NCBI RefSeq assembly: GCF_016808335.1
Contig: NC_053149.1
Coordinates: 22,624,451-22,688,450, forward strand
DNA: 64,000 nt
Source: Panicum virgatum
Taxonomy: Eukaryota > Streptophyta > Magnoliopsida > Poales > Poaceae
Direction: 5' to 3'
In this document: positions 19,710 through 31,393 of the stretch, one piece after another
How positions within the stretch are numbered: the stretch's first letter is position 1
Layout of the letters: the number at the start of each line of letters is the position of its first letter
Notes under the pieces: generated by a model
What the model was told of the DNA's origin: nothing
Databases searched by the model: none
Seen by the model: only the letters and a program-made list of their open reading frames with translations
Program-made: the position numbers and the translations under genes

Positions 19710-20786
19710 TCAAGAAGTTCATCAATTGAAGGAGAGGCGGAGTCATCATCACTTACATCGCTATCCATACCTTTGGCCATAAAGAAAGTGTTGGATGATG
19801 ATCTCATGCGGGTGGTGAATTTCTTGTTTTATTCATCACTTGAACTTGCACTTGATTCTTCACCACCACTAACCCATTCACCAAATATGGCAAATGATTC
19901 ATGCTTGGGCTTCTTCTCCTTCTTTTGCTTGTTCTTCTTGAACTTCTTCTCAACCTTCATAAGTTAATGGTGAGGCCCATCTTTGAGGAAGACCATATAC
20001 CCCATTGAGTTGATTTCCTTCAAGCATTTGTTCATCTTCTTTACTTGCTTGTAGAGGTTGGGGTGCATTGGCTCTTTATCATCACTTGAGGAGTTTTTTG
20101 CATCCTCTTCTTCCTCATCACTTGAGCTACCTTTGATGGCCATCTTCATCAACTTCTTGAGTTGTTTGCATGCAAGTGCACTATGTGTTGGTGAAGAAGA
20201 TGGCGCCTTTGCCTTGATGTCATTGCGTAGCTCATGGGCGATCACCTTTGTTGAGGACTTGATTTGGTGTCATTATGTTGAGATCTTTCTCATATAAAAT
20301 TGTGGTCACCAAATCATAGTCCGGCCTTCGGAGTGAGTGAAGGATCTTGCGAATGAGTTCCAAATCTTCAATTTGCTTTACACTTAAGGAATTGATCTCA
20401 TTCACAAGAGTGTTCAAACGTGAGTATATAGATTCGGCATTCTCATCATCAAGTTGCTTAAAGCTATTAAGCTTATCAATGAGAATATGATATCTTTTGT
20501 TGGCAACATCCTCCGTGCCCTCGTGGTTCTCAATGATAGTCTTCCATAGCTTTTTAGCATTTTCACAAGAATAAACACGATTGAACACATTGTCACTAAG
20601 AGAAGACAAGATTATGCATTTGGCGGTGACATCATTTTGCTTCTCTTGTTGACTATTATTTTTTACCCCTTCACTCACTACTCTCCAAACGTTTAGCCCC
20701 ATCGCTTGGAGATGTGCTTGCATCAAAACCTTCCAACGTTGGAAGCCCGTGCCGTCGAATAGTGGAGCGGGTCTAAAAGGATCCAT
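19710..20786 (-). pseudogene. gag: copia-B gag, 5' half
   Basis: - strand start MDPFRPAPLFDGTGFQRWK at 20786, followed by the UBN2-type gag domain (LWKTIIENHEGTEDV, KRYHILIDKLNSFKQLDDEN). A one-base insertion near 20248 shifts the frame; the protein resumes at 20245 (IAHELRNDIKAKAPSSS) with an acidic stretch. TAA stops follow near 19965 and 19840. It continues past Tat-1 at 10932, with the coiled-coil region split by the insertion. Confidence 0.9.
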
Positions 20787-20898
20787 CCTTTCCCCCTAAG
20801 AGCTAACTCACTAGGCGGTGAAGCCTACCGATCTAATGAGCCAGTAAATACAAATTTGCCAATGGAATTGGCTTTCTTTATGAGAGAAGTGAGTCCCT
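20787..20898 (-). other. copia-B 5' leader
   Basis: Short untranslated stretch between primer site and gag start. No other feature seen. Confidence 0.6.
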
Positions 20899-20910
20899 GC
20901 TCTGATACCA
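20899..20910 (-). other. Primer binding site of copia-B (initiator Met tRNA type)
   Basis: - strand reads TGGTATCAGAGC, 2 nt from the LTR. This is the standard copia primer site and fixes the orientation. Confidence 0.92.
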
Positions 20911-20912
20911 AT

Positions 20913-22388
20913 TGAAAGTGATCGGGTGCTCTAGCCTAAGAGGGGGAGGGGTGAATTAGGCTCTCTTACAATCTTAACCTATGGCTCCAACTAGTTTGCA
21001 CAAAACTTAAACTAAAACAAGCTATTTACATGTGCAACTATGGTTCACCTTAGTGTGAAACCCTCATCTCAAAAGAGTTTTGCAACCTATTGCCAATCCT
21101 ATCAAGATACTACTCTATGAAAGTAAAGGTACATAAGTTGCAATATGAAATGTGGAAGCTAAAGGAGAGTGATGAGAGGAAGCGAACTCTCGACACGAGG
21201 ATTTATCCTGTGGTTCGGATTGCCACAAAGGCGCCCCTACGTCCACGTTGTTGAAGCACTCATGAAGAGTATCGCTTCCCGGCAATCAAGTCTCTTCCGT
21301 GAACACAATCACGGTCGCCTTGATTCCGATCTTCACTAAGGGAGATCACCCACAAAGGAGGGGTCTCCGTCCCTTGCACAATGTCGTCGACGCCGCTCCA
21401 CACCAAGCCGGAGGGTCGTTGACTTGCCGGCGAGCCACCAAAGCTCCAAGGATGGCCGGCGCACCAAGATACAAGGACGATTCACTCTAGAACCACAGCA
21501 CAAGGATCTAAACCTTGCTTGATCACTCACTCAAGAGCTAATCTAGCACTCACACTTTTACAAAGCTAGTGCTAAAACCTAAGGATATGATCAATGAGCT
21601 CTTGTATGGCTTGGAGGTGTTCTTAGGTGTGTGTATGACTTCTAGCAACTCCAGAAAACTCAAAATGGCCGGGGTGAGGCGTATATATAGGCCACCAAGT
21701 CTTATAGCCGTTGCTCCAACGGTCAGCAGAAATCAGCATACCATCGGATGAACTGATGCCTCTGCATGGGGTGGCGTCGGTTCATCCGGTCGCTCTTAGA
21801 CCTGAAGTAGCCGTTGAGCTTCTGACACACTGTCTGCAGCACCATCGGTTTAACCGATGACTGGGTGTCGGTTAAACCGGTCACTCACAGCACTCAACTA
21901 GCCGTTGGACCTCTTTCTCTCCTGCTGACATCATTGCACCGGTGCTATGCTTCGATGCACCACCAGTTGAACTGGTGCTGAAGGTGTGGCTCCTGTGCGC
22001 TTGACATTGTCTCTGGAACATAGTACATTGAATGCACTGATGCCTCTCTTGACACCGTCGGTTCATCCGGTGCTTCACTTCTTTCTTCACTTGATCTCCA
22101 GAGGCGCACAGACTTGTGCCAAAGCCAGGGCGTCAGATCTTCGGACAACCATCGGATGCACCGATGCTATAGGCATCGGTTCTTCTGGTGCTACTGATTT
22201 CAGTAGAACTCGTCCAATTCAGCGTTTCTTTGAGTTCTTTCTTCGTGTTTTGCTTTGCATGGCCTTTTTACTTTGTCCTTGGGATCTAGAAATATTCACT
22301 TAACAAAATAATTAGTCTCATTGATTGCGTTGTCATACGATCACCAAAATCACTCGAAATGGCATAAATGGTGCCATGTTCGTTACAT
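20913..22388 (-). repeat. 5' LTR of copia-B (about 1.48 kb)
   Basis: The left end TGAAAGTGATCGG is next to the primer site; a second copy of the same LTR is at 34514. The right end is less sure (CA at 22387-22388, or 22376-22377). TATA on the - strand at about 21681-21690. Upstream of it (21740-22190) is a set of 17-bp palindromes, for example CATCGGTT-T-AACCGATG (21843-21859) and CACCAGTT-G-AACTGGTG (21961-21977), often paired 23-24 bp apart. ORFs drawn through here have no coding support. Confidence 0.85.
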
Positions 22389-22748
22389 TGCTCGAGTTAT
22401 GGCAACTCGCAGGGGGAATGCATGCGTTGTTGTGATCCTAGATTGGGGGTGAGGGGTTTCCTCACAGGAATGTTTCTGGGCTTCCTAAATTTGGATATCT
22501 GCATGATAACACTCCAAAGGTCTTGTCGTTCGGTGCGTTATCTCAAATGCAACTGCAGTTGGGGCGCTAGATGCTATGCCAAATTTACTTCCAGTGCCCA
22601 CCAGGTAAGACTGAAATGGAGGAGGTGGGCTAAGCATTACTGACGTGTGTGTTATCTTGACAGGCGTCCGAAATGGAGGATGTAGGGTTGTATTTATAGA
22701 CCTCAGCCCGAAATCGAACTGTTACCTCCACATCAGCAAATTTACAAG

Positions 22749-22932
22749 GCGTCGGACATGTCCGACGCTAGCGTTCAAACAACCAACTAGCCGTTAGGGC
22801 CTCCGGATGTGTCCGAGGCGAACGACGGTCTTGGTTGGTTACTGGTCTTCTCTGAGTTGCATCGGTACGAAGTCAGACGCATCCGGCGCTAGCGTACAGG
22901 TCCTAGGTGCCAGCGTCGGACGCGTCCGACGC
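22749..22932 (-). repeat. Perfect 20-bp palindromes of LTR-X
   Basis: Two perfect 20-bp palindromes with arms GCGTCGGAC/GTCCGACGC lie at 22749-22768 (core AT) and 22913-22932 (core GC). The first is about 50 bp upstream of the TATA box. Confidence 0.92.
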
Positions 22933-23202
22933 TGCTCCACGGACGCGTCCGACGCTCGCGAGTTGCCGGCACATAGCAAGGTGTGCCTGGTCGGACGCTG
23001 ACACCAGCGTCCGGCGCAGACACCAGCGTCCGGCGCAGACAGGACCAGCGTCCGATGCGCAAATTCAAAGCCGTCCGGCGCTGCTCCACGGACGCGTCCG
23101 ACGCTCGCGAGCCGCCGGCGCGTAGCAAGGTGTGCCTTGTCGGACGCTGACGCCAGCGTCCGGCGCACACAGGACCAGCGTCCGATGCGCAAATTCAAAG
23201 CC
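22931..23202 (-). repeat. 149-bp tandem duplication in LTR-X
   Basis: Two similar units start at 22931 and 23080 with GCTGCTCCACGGACGCGTCC and both end AAATTCAAAGCC. The first has an extra 19-bp internal duplication. Each holds inverted repeats such as GGACGCTG-N4-CAGCGTCC. Confidence 0.85.
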
Positions 23203-23620
23203 CGTTTCACTTCGAATTCAAATTCTTAGCAAACGTCTTCGACTCCAATCAATCTTAGGGCCTTCTTGTAGCTTCCTAGCGCTAAGTTTCACAAGTGGGC
23301 ACCACACTTAACCATTAGACTCACCTAGGCCAAGCTACGAGTTTGCACCCCCCTTAATAGTACGGCCAAAGGAAAAACAAAGTCCTATCGACTAATCGGT
23401 CGTCCTTCAACACCATCGGCGAATGGACCTAATCATTCTAAACCTTGTTGTCCATCCTTTGAAAACAGAAACGATTCCCATCGACAGGGGGCATGAAAAC
23501 CATATTGCCCAAGATTGCCATTACCATGACCTCACTTACCACTGTTTCTGCAAAACACACATTAGTCATGATAATTATATTGTCATCAGTTAGCGAAACC
23601 CACATCAAGAGGCCTAGATG

Positions 23621-24136
23621 CTTTCGCAAGGGAAAGTTTTGTCAAACAAATATGTTACTTGAACAAATATCGCGCTCACACATTAGTCTACGATTTTGCA
23701 TGCTGGACGTGCGCTGGACCGCTGGTTGCCTGGCGCGATTTTTGCACGCTCAGATGGCATGGCGCGCGCATTTTTTGTGCTTTTCGTTCGTATGGCGCCT
23801 GCAAGCCGCGCTCACTGGAACGATTTTCTGTTTCATTGAACATGCGCGTGGGTGCAGGACCAGTAGAGCGAGGGCGGTAGTGGCGGTGGGGCAGCAGTGG
23901 GGCGGCTTCGCAGCATCGGAGCAGCTTTAGGCGGAGGGCTTGGGGGTGTTGGGCTAGCATCGTAGGGCGGAGATGTAGCAGCTAGGGATGGAGGGCGCGC
24001 CTGGGCCGCAGTACTAGGATGGCACTAGGAGCGGGGCGCAGTAACTACTACTAGGTGGACCGCGCGCTATGCCGCGCCGGCCAGGTTCCGCAGCAGTGGG
24101 TTTAATAAGGCCCAACAGCAGCCCACTTAAGGAAAC
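23621..24136. other. Unassigned GC-rich DNA
   Basis: No domain, LTR end or repeat recognised. Overlapping open frames on both strands are low-complexity. It ends at the start of the next element, whose left flank is gaaac (24132-24136). Confidence 0.4.
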
Positions 24137-25578
24137 TGTTGGCGCTCCATAAGTACACCTTTTATCCCTTGTTTATCTTTGATAATGACATGAATTTAAT
24201 ATCAAAATCGCTAACCGTCCTAACCCCGGCCTAATTATTGGTCATTTTCACACATGCACATATTTTTTGGAGGAACTTCGTTTTTGCAAGTTTTTGGCTT
24301 ATTTTGGAGCATGAAATGACAAGGCCCGTGATCGAGCGCTGACACGGGGAAAGACGAAGACCAAAAGCCCATGTTGATTCGAAGCCCATTCATGCACATC
24401 CATCCTCCAAGAGAGCCCAAAGGACCGAGCCCACGAAGATGAGATCAAGATACTTCGGGATTAAGCAAAGCAAATGAAGATTTAAGGAAGGATTCCCTAT
24501 CCTATCCTTTCCTCGAAGATATCTCCAAGATAACGACGTCCAAAGGGGTGCAATCGTGAAGGACATAAACTCTAGAAGATGCGAGGAGTCTACACACAAA
24601 AGATGAGACCGAGGCGAGCCTGAAAGGGGGTATGCTGGCTAGCCTAGGCCCATGGGGCCGGCCGGCCTAGCCCGTTTCTGAGGTGGTTCGGCCTCTCCTT
24701 CGACCGGTGGCTTCCTCGGCTTATAAATAGCTCGCACCTTATTCAACTCGCAGCATCAATCCACCCAGAACTCGACGAAAACCTAGGGCCAAGACCGGAG
24801 GAGGCTGACGGCCGCCGCGAGTCTTCAAGGGTACCTAGGAGATGGCTTAGGCCACCCCTAGCCGCCATTGCCTCTCTGCGAGGTTGTGCCATGGTGGAGT
24901 TCGGGAGTCATCCCCAACATTCGTCGAGGTATGTACACACACAATGGTGATATCAATCTACTCTTATTCTAGTTGTCTCGACTTTGGTCTATTTCAATGC
25001 ATGCTTTCTTTCTCATATGTGATGCATCCATATGTTCATAGTAAGATTAGATCTATTCGTGGTGATTAGTCTATATCTTGCGGATACGTTGAGGTAGCGT
25101 GTTTTAGCTAGTTGGTTGATTACCACGGTGTGGTGACAGCATGGCAGAGGGAAAAGCCCTAGCGACGACATGATGTGGAATAGGATCAATGGCGACCTTG
25201 GGAAAGTAGGCCGCTTGCGAGCCGCCTTTCTGAGAGATGATTTCGTGTACCTTTAGTTGAGATGCAATCTATGTTTTGATCACCTTTTTGACTAGAACTG
25301 TACCTAGAGACGATAGGCCCTAGCTCCTTGGTTGTGTTATCTCATCTACGGTTGTGGGTGTGATGAACACTTATGCTTCATTCATATCTATCAAGTGTTC
25401 AGTTTATATGCAATCTTCGCTTCATGTTTAGGATAGGTTCGATAGATTAGATGGTAAACCCTAGTCGGTTCGCTTCCGATCCACGGATTGATAAACCTTG
25501 GGAGAGTACTCTAAGGGAAAAGCTACCACGATCCGTGCGCTTGCGGTATGTAAATTGGGGCTCTAAGGAGTGTCAACA
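24137..25578 (+). repeat. 5' LTR of the LARD-like element (1442 bp)
   Basis: TGTTGGCG...TGTCAACA. TATA TTATAAATA at 24721-24729; 55 bp upstream is the 12-bp palindrome GGCCGGCCGGCC (24656-24667). Its first 940 bp are repeated at 31394. Confidence 0.92.
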
Positions 25579-25588
25579 AGCTTTTTCT

Positions 25589-25605
25589 AGTGCCGTTGCC
25601 GGGGA
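25589..25605 (+). other. Primer binding site of the LARD-like element
   Basis: AGTGCCGTTGCCGGGGA, about 10 nt after the LTR. It matches the complement of the plant Asp tRNA 3' end except for one C-to-T. Confidence 0.85.
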
Positions 25606-26130
25606 TTGGCAACTCGAACCCTAGGGCGATCTATCTAGTTTTTTGGACTAACCCTAATTTTTTTATTGCATATACCCTTGTTTTCTTGTTTGTGTCCTTG
25701 AAAGCAGGTGAAAAAGTTAGAAACCAAACTTAGACTTCGAAAAGTCCATAATCCACTTCGACAAATTTCAACAATTGGCAACAAGATGATCGAGGAGCCT
25801 CGACATGGAATATCGACAACATCCACATCGACATGACGGCAACAACATCAAGATTCACTCTTTAGTGGCAGGTGCTAACTTTTGTTAGTGGCCCAGCATC
25901 CGCTATCGAGTCCCCACTGCCCAAAGCAAAAGATGATAAATAAGGTACGCCGCCGTGTCAATTGATTTTAAAGACTGATGTTTTTGGGAAGAATTGTTTG
26001 TTCAAGCAATAGGTATGAAGCATGCCGCGAGGAAAATCGTGCGATCATCATCATCTATGAAGTGTTACTGTTGTGATGAGTTTTTCGTCCAAGATCAGAG
26101 AAGTACCATGAGAAAATAATAGATTATTTT

Positions 26131-26376
26131 GAATCTCCATCAAGTCTTCTTTCCAATGGATCAAGAACCATCAACTTTGGAGATCAGTGTGAAGAGTTAT
26201 GGTAAAATCTTTCAACGCTGCGCGTTCTGAAATCCCTCTGGACAGATTGCAGCGCCATAATAAAATGAGCATAACTTCTTTATCCGGAGTCTAATTGGGG
26301 TGAATAACCACTTGTTGGAAAGATAATTTGATGCACCTTGCAATGGAGGAGAAGTTTGGTACATGTTCTGCACTGG
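26131..26376 (+). repeat. Dispersed ~250-bp repeat, copy 1
   Basis: Shares with 26860 and 28991 an ordered series of blocks: CTCCAT..A, TTCCAA, ATGG.AAAA, CGCTGCGCGTTCTGAAAT, GGA.AGATTGCA.CGC, GCATAACT, GAATAA, TTGGAAAG, and ATGTTCTG at the end. Confidence 0.8.
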
Positions 26377-26859
26377 ATGAAGGGGAATTCAATGAGGACA
26401 GAGGCAGTAGCAACCGACGAAGAATGTGATGATGATGTCAAAGGATGATTGGAAGGCTGTGTACACAAAAGATGATGATTTGAAGTTGACCAAAGCTGGA
26501 GGCAACAAGATTAGAAGAACCATGACACCACCTATCTTCTCCAGTGGGATGCTCGATATACTTCTAATCGAGTGATGCTATCAAGGAAGGAAACCGTTCG
26601 GATCATCAACACGAAGCACATGAGCATCTTTGATCCCGACACCTTAGGCAAAGCAAGAACCATGGATACAGACCATTGGAGCCATGATACTCGCTGGTGA
26701 ATCAATGGTGATGACCTTGAAGCCAAGGACGCACGACACTACGCTCCAAAGACCACATGATCGAGATCATTGACATCTTCGGGCGAATTCACAAGAAGAT
26801 ATTGTTCTCATCAATGTGCAGCCCGACCTCATAAGCAAAGAGCAGCATATTTTTGGATA

Positions 26860-27110
26860 TTCAAAAGCTCCACGAAGTTTCCGTTCCAACGAATCAAGAA
26901 CCAAGTCAATCAGAGATTCCTACAAGCGGGTATGGCCAAAACATTGAAGATTGCGCACTCTGAAAATTTCTGGACAGCACGCAGCGCCAAAAGTGAAACG
27001 GGCATAACTCCCTCGTTTGGATTCAGTTTAAGATGAATGACCACTCGTTGGAAAGGTAATTTCATAAAATTTTCAATAGAGCTATATTTTGGTATATGTT
27101 CTGTTGAGTA
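26860..27110 (+). repeat. Dispersed ~250-bp repeat, copy 2
   Basis: Same block order as copy 1, ending GGTATATGTTCTGTTGAGTA. Confidence 0.8.
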
Positions 27111-27450
27111 TACAGGAGAGATTCCACGAAGAAGAGGCAGGAGCAACTCGATGAGAACAAGATAGAGAAGATGACGATGACAACAACGAGGAGGAGCCTG
27201 GGCGATGCTTTCATCAAGCGTACATGATAAAATTCAGAGGCTTGGAGCAGAGGAAGACCCCCAATGACATTGGCAAATGAAGACACAAGCGGTCGACTTT
27301 CGACAAATGAAGATGTTGCAAGCAAACCACGATGGATTACAAGAGGCGACATCAAGCTGCATGGACACTTCGGATTCTCGCACGAAGGACCATGGCTTCA
27401 CATCAATGAGAAGGTATGTGAGAAAGTCAAGCTCTATGACTTTAAATGAA

Positions 27451-27472
27451 GCGCTTTGCGGGAGGCAACCCG
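27451..27472 (+). other. Conserved gypsy motif GCGCTTTGCGGGAGGCAACC
   Basis: A GCGCTT..GGGAGGCAACCC motif is familiar from non-coding parts of Athila and related plant gypsies. It supports descent of this element from such a parent. Confidence 0.55.
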
Positions 27473-28990
27473 TTCATTTTATTTATATATATTAATATGA
27501 CCGTCTACATTGCACTCTTTAATCGGAATATCAAGTAACATTGTACCGTTGCTCTAACAAAAACCACAACTTCATGTTGTTCATTCTAAATGTTATTGAG
27601 GGAGCACTTTGTTATTTGATCTTGGGAAACTTGTAGACCTTTTTGTGTGCCTATAAGCGTTTTGAGTCTTTTTCTTTGTGTCTTTTTAGAGAGATTTATG
27701 AAGCATTGCACCACCCTTTGATTCTAAACTTGTGGCTAGTTAACTTAGGCTAACTTTTTGTTTTGTTTTAGACCACCTCATCATGTCATATCATTTTGTT
27801 CACCCACCCCTTGTTGCATTGCATACCATGTTGTTCGTCTCACCCTTGCATTGCATTGCATGTTGCATTTAAAAAAAACTTTTCTAAAAACATTGACTAG
27901 CCTCGCTTTTGAGATCCTAAAACCCTTAGGAAAACCACTCATAGAGCAATCCTAAAACAATAGGTTATGTTTTTCATTCAAAAAAAAATCTAACTTTTGT
28001 TTCTCTCTAGTTTTTTTTAAAAAACCACCTTAGATAGAATTTCTATACCCAACACTCTCTCTTCAAATTTTTTGTTTTAAGCCAAAAAAATATAGGAAAC
28101 CCATAAACCTACTTCTAAAAAACCTTGTTAGCTCGGTTGCTTGGTCCTTTTCGATAAATAACCTTTTCATTGACAAAAGCCTCACTTCTTATGAAGTGTC
28201 ACGAAGGCTTTTTGTCACTCTTAGCAATTGTTTTTGAATAAGCTAGTTGCGGAACAACATCGAAAGGTCCTTTCAACCTTGCTAACGCTTGTTTTTGCTA
28301 ACTTTGCATTTGCACTTTGCATCCATTCCTTTGTGCATGCACTCATTTTGTTAGCTTGGTCTCAACTTTATTGATGAAAGCTTTCATATCCATGTTAATG
28401 CTTCACGTGAGTATTTTCCTTTTTGCAATCTTGTGTAAACATGGTGTTAAGACATGATTGAAGACCATCATTATTTAGTTACCAAGCTATGAGGTTGCAT
28501 TTGGTTGGTTTATAAGCTTTGAAATGCGCTTTATTTTTTTTCTTGTGCTATTAAGGCCTATTGATCTTGGGATAGACACGGTGTTTTGACCTTGGTTAAA
28601 TAAGTCTTTTTGGCTATGGAAAAGTTCGGCAACCTAGTTGTAAACATGGTATTTAGAACTAGGTGTAAACATTGTCTTTGTTTATATACCTTCCTCTCAT
28701 TTGCATTTACACTAGCACACACGTACACTCACTAGTTTCGCTAAGCTAACTTTGCCACAAATTGAGATATTAGGAATGGTAGGTTTGTTGGCATTTGTTT
28801 CTACTCCCGACCGTCACCCCGGGGGTAGTGTGTGTTTACAATGTTTTGCAGGCATGAAAAAGCATTCCCATGAATTTGTGATCAAAGAAGAAATCAAATT
28901 CGTCAACATCTCCAAAGTTCGAGAGCAATGCCCGCTGTTTTCATCAAATTTTGCGCATATACAGAGACATACAAGGAAGAAAAAGTTGAT

Positions 28991-29238
28991 ATTCAGAAGC
29001 TCCATGAAATTCCCATTCCAACGCATCCAAGATCAATGAATTTGAAGACTCGTACAAGGAGATATGGCAAAAACTTTGGACGCTGCGCGTTCTGAAATTC
29101 GGAATAGATTGCAACGCTGGGATAAAATGGACATGACTCACTTGTTCGGAATCAATTTTGGGCGAATAAGGACTCGTTGGAAAGAAAAATTTGTGCACTT
29201 CGCAATGGAGCAATGTTTCAGTATATGTTCTGTTCTGG
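28991..29238 (+). repeat. Dispersed ~250-bp repeat, copy 3
   Basis: Same block order as copies 1 and 2, with CGCTGCGCGTTCTGAAAT shared exactly with copy 1. Confidence 0.8.
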
Positions 29239-30505
29239 AAATTGAAATAAAAATTCGTGAAGATGAGGCAGCAATGGGACAACGAGGAATTGAAGGAGGC
29301 GACGACGATGAGAAGCAAGGATTGGGACCATGACTTAGTACAAGAAGAAGTTGAAGGAAATTGAAGCAACAAAGCTGAAGACACATTGAAGATGATATTC
29401 ATACACATGAGGGAAGAACTTCAAGAATTGCAAGATGGTCCATCTTCTCCTTCCACGCCTAGCATCATGCTAAGCATGGGGGAGGATTTTGTGGACAAGA
29501 AAGAAAGATCTCATGGAGTAAGATAATCACGGTTGCCACAAGATGCTCATGATTCTTCTTCCATGCTAAGCACAATGCTTAAGTATGGGGGAGGCCGTGC
29601 TACACTTCATTACGAGCATCGAGAAGGACGGTAATTCTTCCTCAACTCTCTCTTTTTCTAAATGCTTGTACATATATGTCTTCAACCTTAGATGCAACCT
29701 TTGTATATCTCTCCCTATAATAACATGGATACTAGGAGTACAACCTAGATTTGTTTTTGTTTTCAATGAATGATAACCACCATCACCTTGAGCTCACCAC
29801 GATGATATTCTTATATGCTCTTGCTTATGGAAAAGTGATGAAAGTTGCTGCTTTGTTTTACCTACGCTATGTTGTATATGACTTGACCCTTTGCTCTCAA
29901 TTAAATGGAATTAAAATGATTAAATACCGTCTCTTTTATTTGTGGAGGTTAAATGACTAAATTCTAGACCCACATATTGCTTTTTGATTTAAGTCTACCG
30001 ATGACCTTACACCTTGTGTTGTTTAATTTGAAAACTTAATTCCTATGCTATCTACATTTGTGAATCTCTTGCAAAGTTCTACCTACCAAAGCCTATACAT
30101 ACATATTCTTTCATGATGAAACCTTTAGATTGCAAACTTATATTTTGATGAGTTGGATTAAGATTGATTTCTTTGGTATGAGACTAAGAAGCTGGTCATT
30201 TCGTTTTTTTGTGTAACCTTCTTTTTGCTAGCCTATTTATACATGCATTGTGAATTTCTACTTCGGGAATTTTGCAAACCTCGTTGGATATCCACCCTAA
30301 ACCAAAAATATCTTTTTGTGATTACCTCCTTGACCACAACCCAATTTGAGTATGGATTATCATTTCGACGGAATCAAAAGAATCAAGGGCACCATATAAA
30401 GAAAATTTTTGGGAGACAAGGCTCCCCGGAGATTCAAGAGGTTCTACGAAGAAGAAGGTGAATTTGAGATACTTACCCTAGCTAGTTGGTTCTCCCACTA
30501 TTCAT

Positions 30506-30540
30506 ACTCGAGGACGAGCATTCGTTCAAGCATGGGGGGA
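30506..30540 (+). other. Internal copy of the 3' polypurine signal
   Basis: ACTCGAGGACGAGCA followed by TTCAAGCATGGGGGGA, nearly identical to the functional 3' signal at 31358-31393. Further CATGGGGG or TATGGGGG tracts are near 29465 and 29583. Confidence 0.7.
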
Positions 30541-30582
30541 TGGCTGGGTAAGTATTCTATGTTATCAAAAGTTCTAAGGAGT

Positions 30583-30664
30583 AAAAAGAAAGAAAAAAAG
30601 AGAAAGAAAGAGAAAAATGAAAAAAAGGAGAAAAGAAAAGAAAAATGAAAGAAAAAGAGAAGAA
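30583..30664 (+). repeat. GAAA-rich purine tract
   Basis: About 80 bp of A/G-only or nearly A/G-only sequence. The Lys/Glu ORF drawn through it is an artefact. Confidence 0.85.
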
Positions 30665-31384
30665 TAAAATGCTCCTTAGTTCTTTTTGGCTTCATTAATT
30701 TTCCAAGTTACTTTGAAGAACTATTCCATACTCAAATCTTCCAACCATGTGCAATCCGATAACGAGAACTTCATTTGTGTCTCGGGATCATCCATTTGCC
30801 ACTTGTACATGTCCACCTATCTAAATGTGTGTGTTTCATCTTTCTCCCACTCCAACATTATTTTCCAATGGCCTTTTTGACTAGTCTCGGTAATTCCATT
30901 AGATCTATCTCTTAGTTTGACAATATTTCAGATATAATGTTTTGCTAGGATTGTTTTTACCTACCAAGTTCCACATAAGCCTTCCACTTTTATATATGAG
31001 TAGAATAGGTTGAAGACAATCTAATGTAGGCTTGAGAGACTTGATGAGATGAGTATTTCCATGATCTTTTGCAAGAGAACCTCACTTATGTTTGATATGC
31101 ATTCTTTTGAAAACTCTTCACGATGAAACAAGGTAAAGGTTTGAAGTTCGCTTAAGTTTGAGAGCATTGCATTTATCTATTATTGTGGCTTGTTCTTTAA
31201 TTGCTAGTCTATCTCCCATAATGAAAAAGTAGCCGGTCACAACATGAACTTAAATGCTAAATACTTGAGAGAGCAATATGTCTTGTTATGTATGACTAAG
31301 TGCAGAGAGGACATTGAGGGGCAACGCTGATTTCTTTATAAGCAAAACTCCTAGACTTACTCGAGGACGAGCAAGGTTTAAGCA

Positions 31385-31393
31385 TGGGGGGAA
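31385..31393 (+). other. Polypurine tract of the LARD-like element
   Basis: TGGGGGGAA directly before the 3' LTR, preceded by ACTCGAGGACGAGCAAGG. Confidence 0.85.

Larger units (their letters stand above)
9430..22388 (-). mobile_element. copia-B: SIRE-type Ty1/copia element on - strand, split by Tat-1 and truncated by SIRE-A
   Basis: Visible parts on the - strand: 5' LTR (22388-20913), initiator-Met-type primer site (20910-20899), gag (20786 to 10141 excluding the insert), and the gag-pol spacer to 9430. Gag is interrupted by Tat-1 (10938-19704) and resumes in register on the other side. The left edge is the right end of SIRE-A, which falls a few codons before the expected protease. Pol and the 3' LTR would lie left of the window. 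Many stops and frameshifts make it inactive. Confidence 0.9.
22389..23620 (-). repeat. Degraded LTR of another SIRE-like family (LTR-X)
   Basis: TATA box on the - strand at 22688-22699 (CTATAAATA). Immediately upstream is a GC-rich palindrome region (22749-23202), then sequence like SIRE-type LTRs (TTTCCTTTGGCCGTACTATT on the - strand near 23350-23375). No internal sequence, primer site or partner LTR is present. copia-B probably inserted into it, but no duplicate was found. Confidence 0.6.
25606..31384 (+). other. Non-coding interior of the LARD-like element
   Basis: AT-rich; every open frame is short and none has a recognisable domain. It holds three diverged copies of an approximately 250-bp repeat, a conserved gypsy motif at 27451, a purine tract at 30583 and a duplicated 3' signal at 30506. 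Poly(A/T) runs near 27870-28030. Confidence 0.8.

Noticed and set aside
20913..22388. Host gene or promoter at the palindrome-rich region
   Set aside because: The second copy at 34514 and the adjacent primer site show that it is an LTR.
23493..23930. 145-aa + strand open frame
   Set aside because: No domain, overlaps the tail of a degraded LTR and a GC-rich stretch.
30409..30648. 79-aa Lys/Glu-rich frame
   Set aside because: Product of the GAAA purine tract, not a gene.
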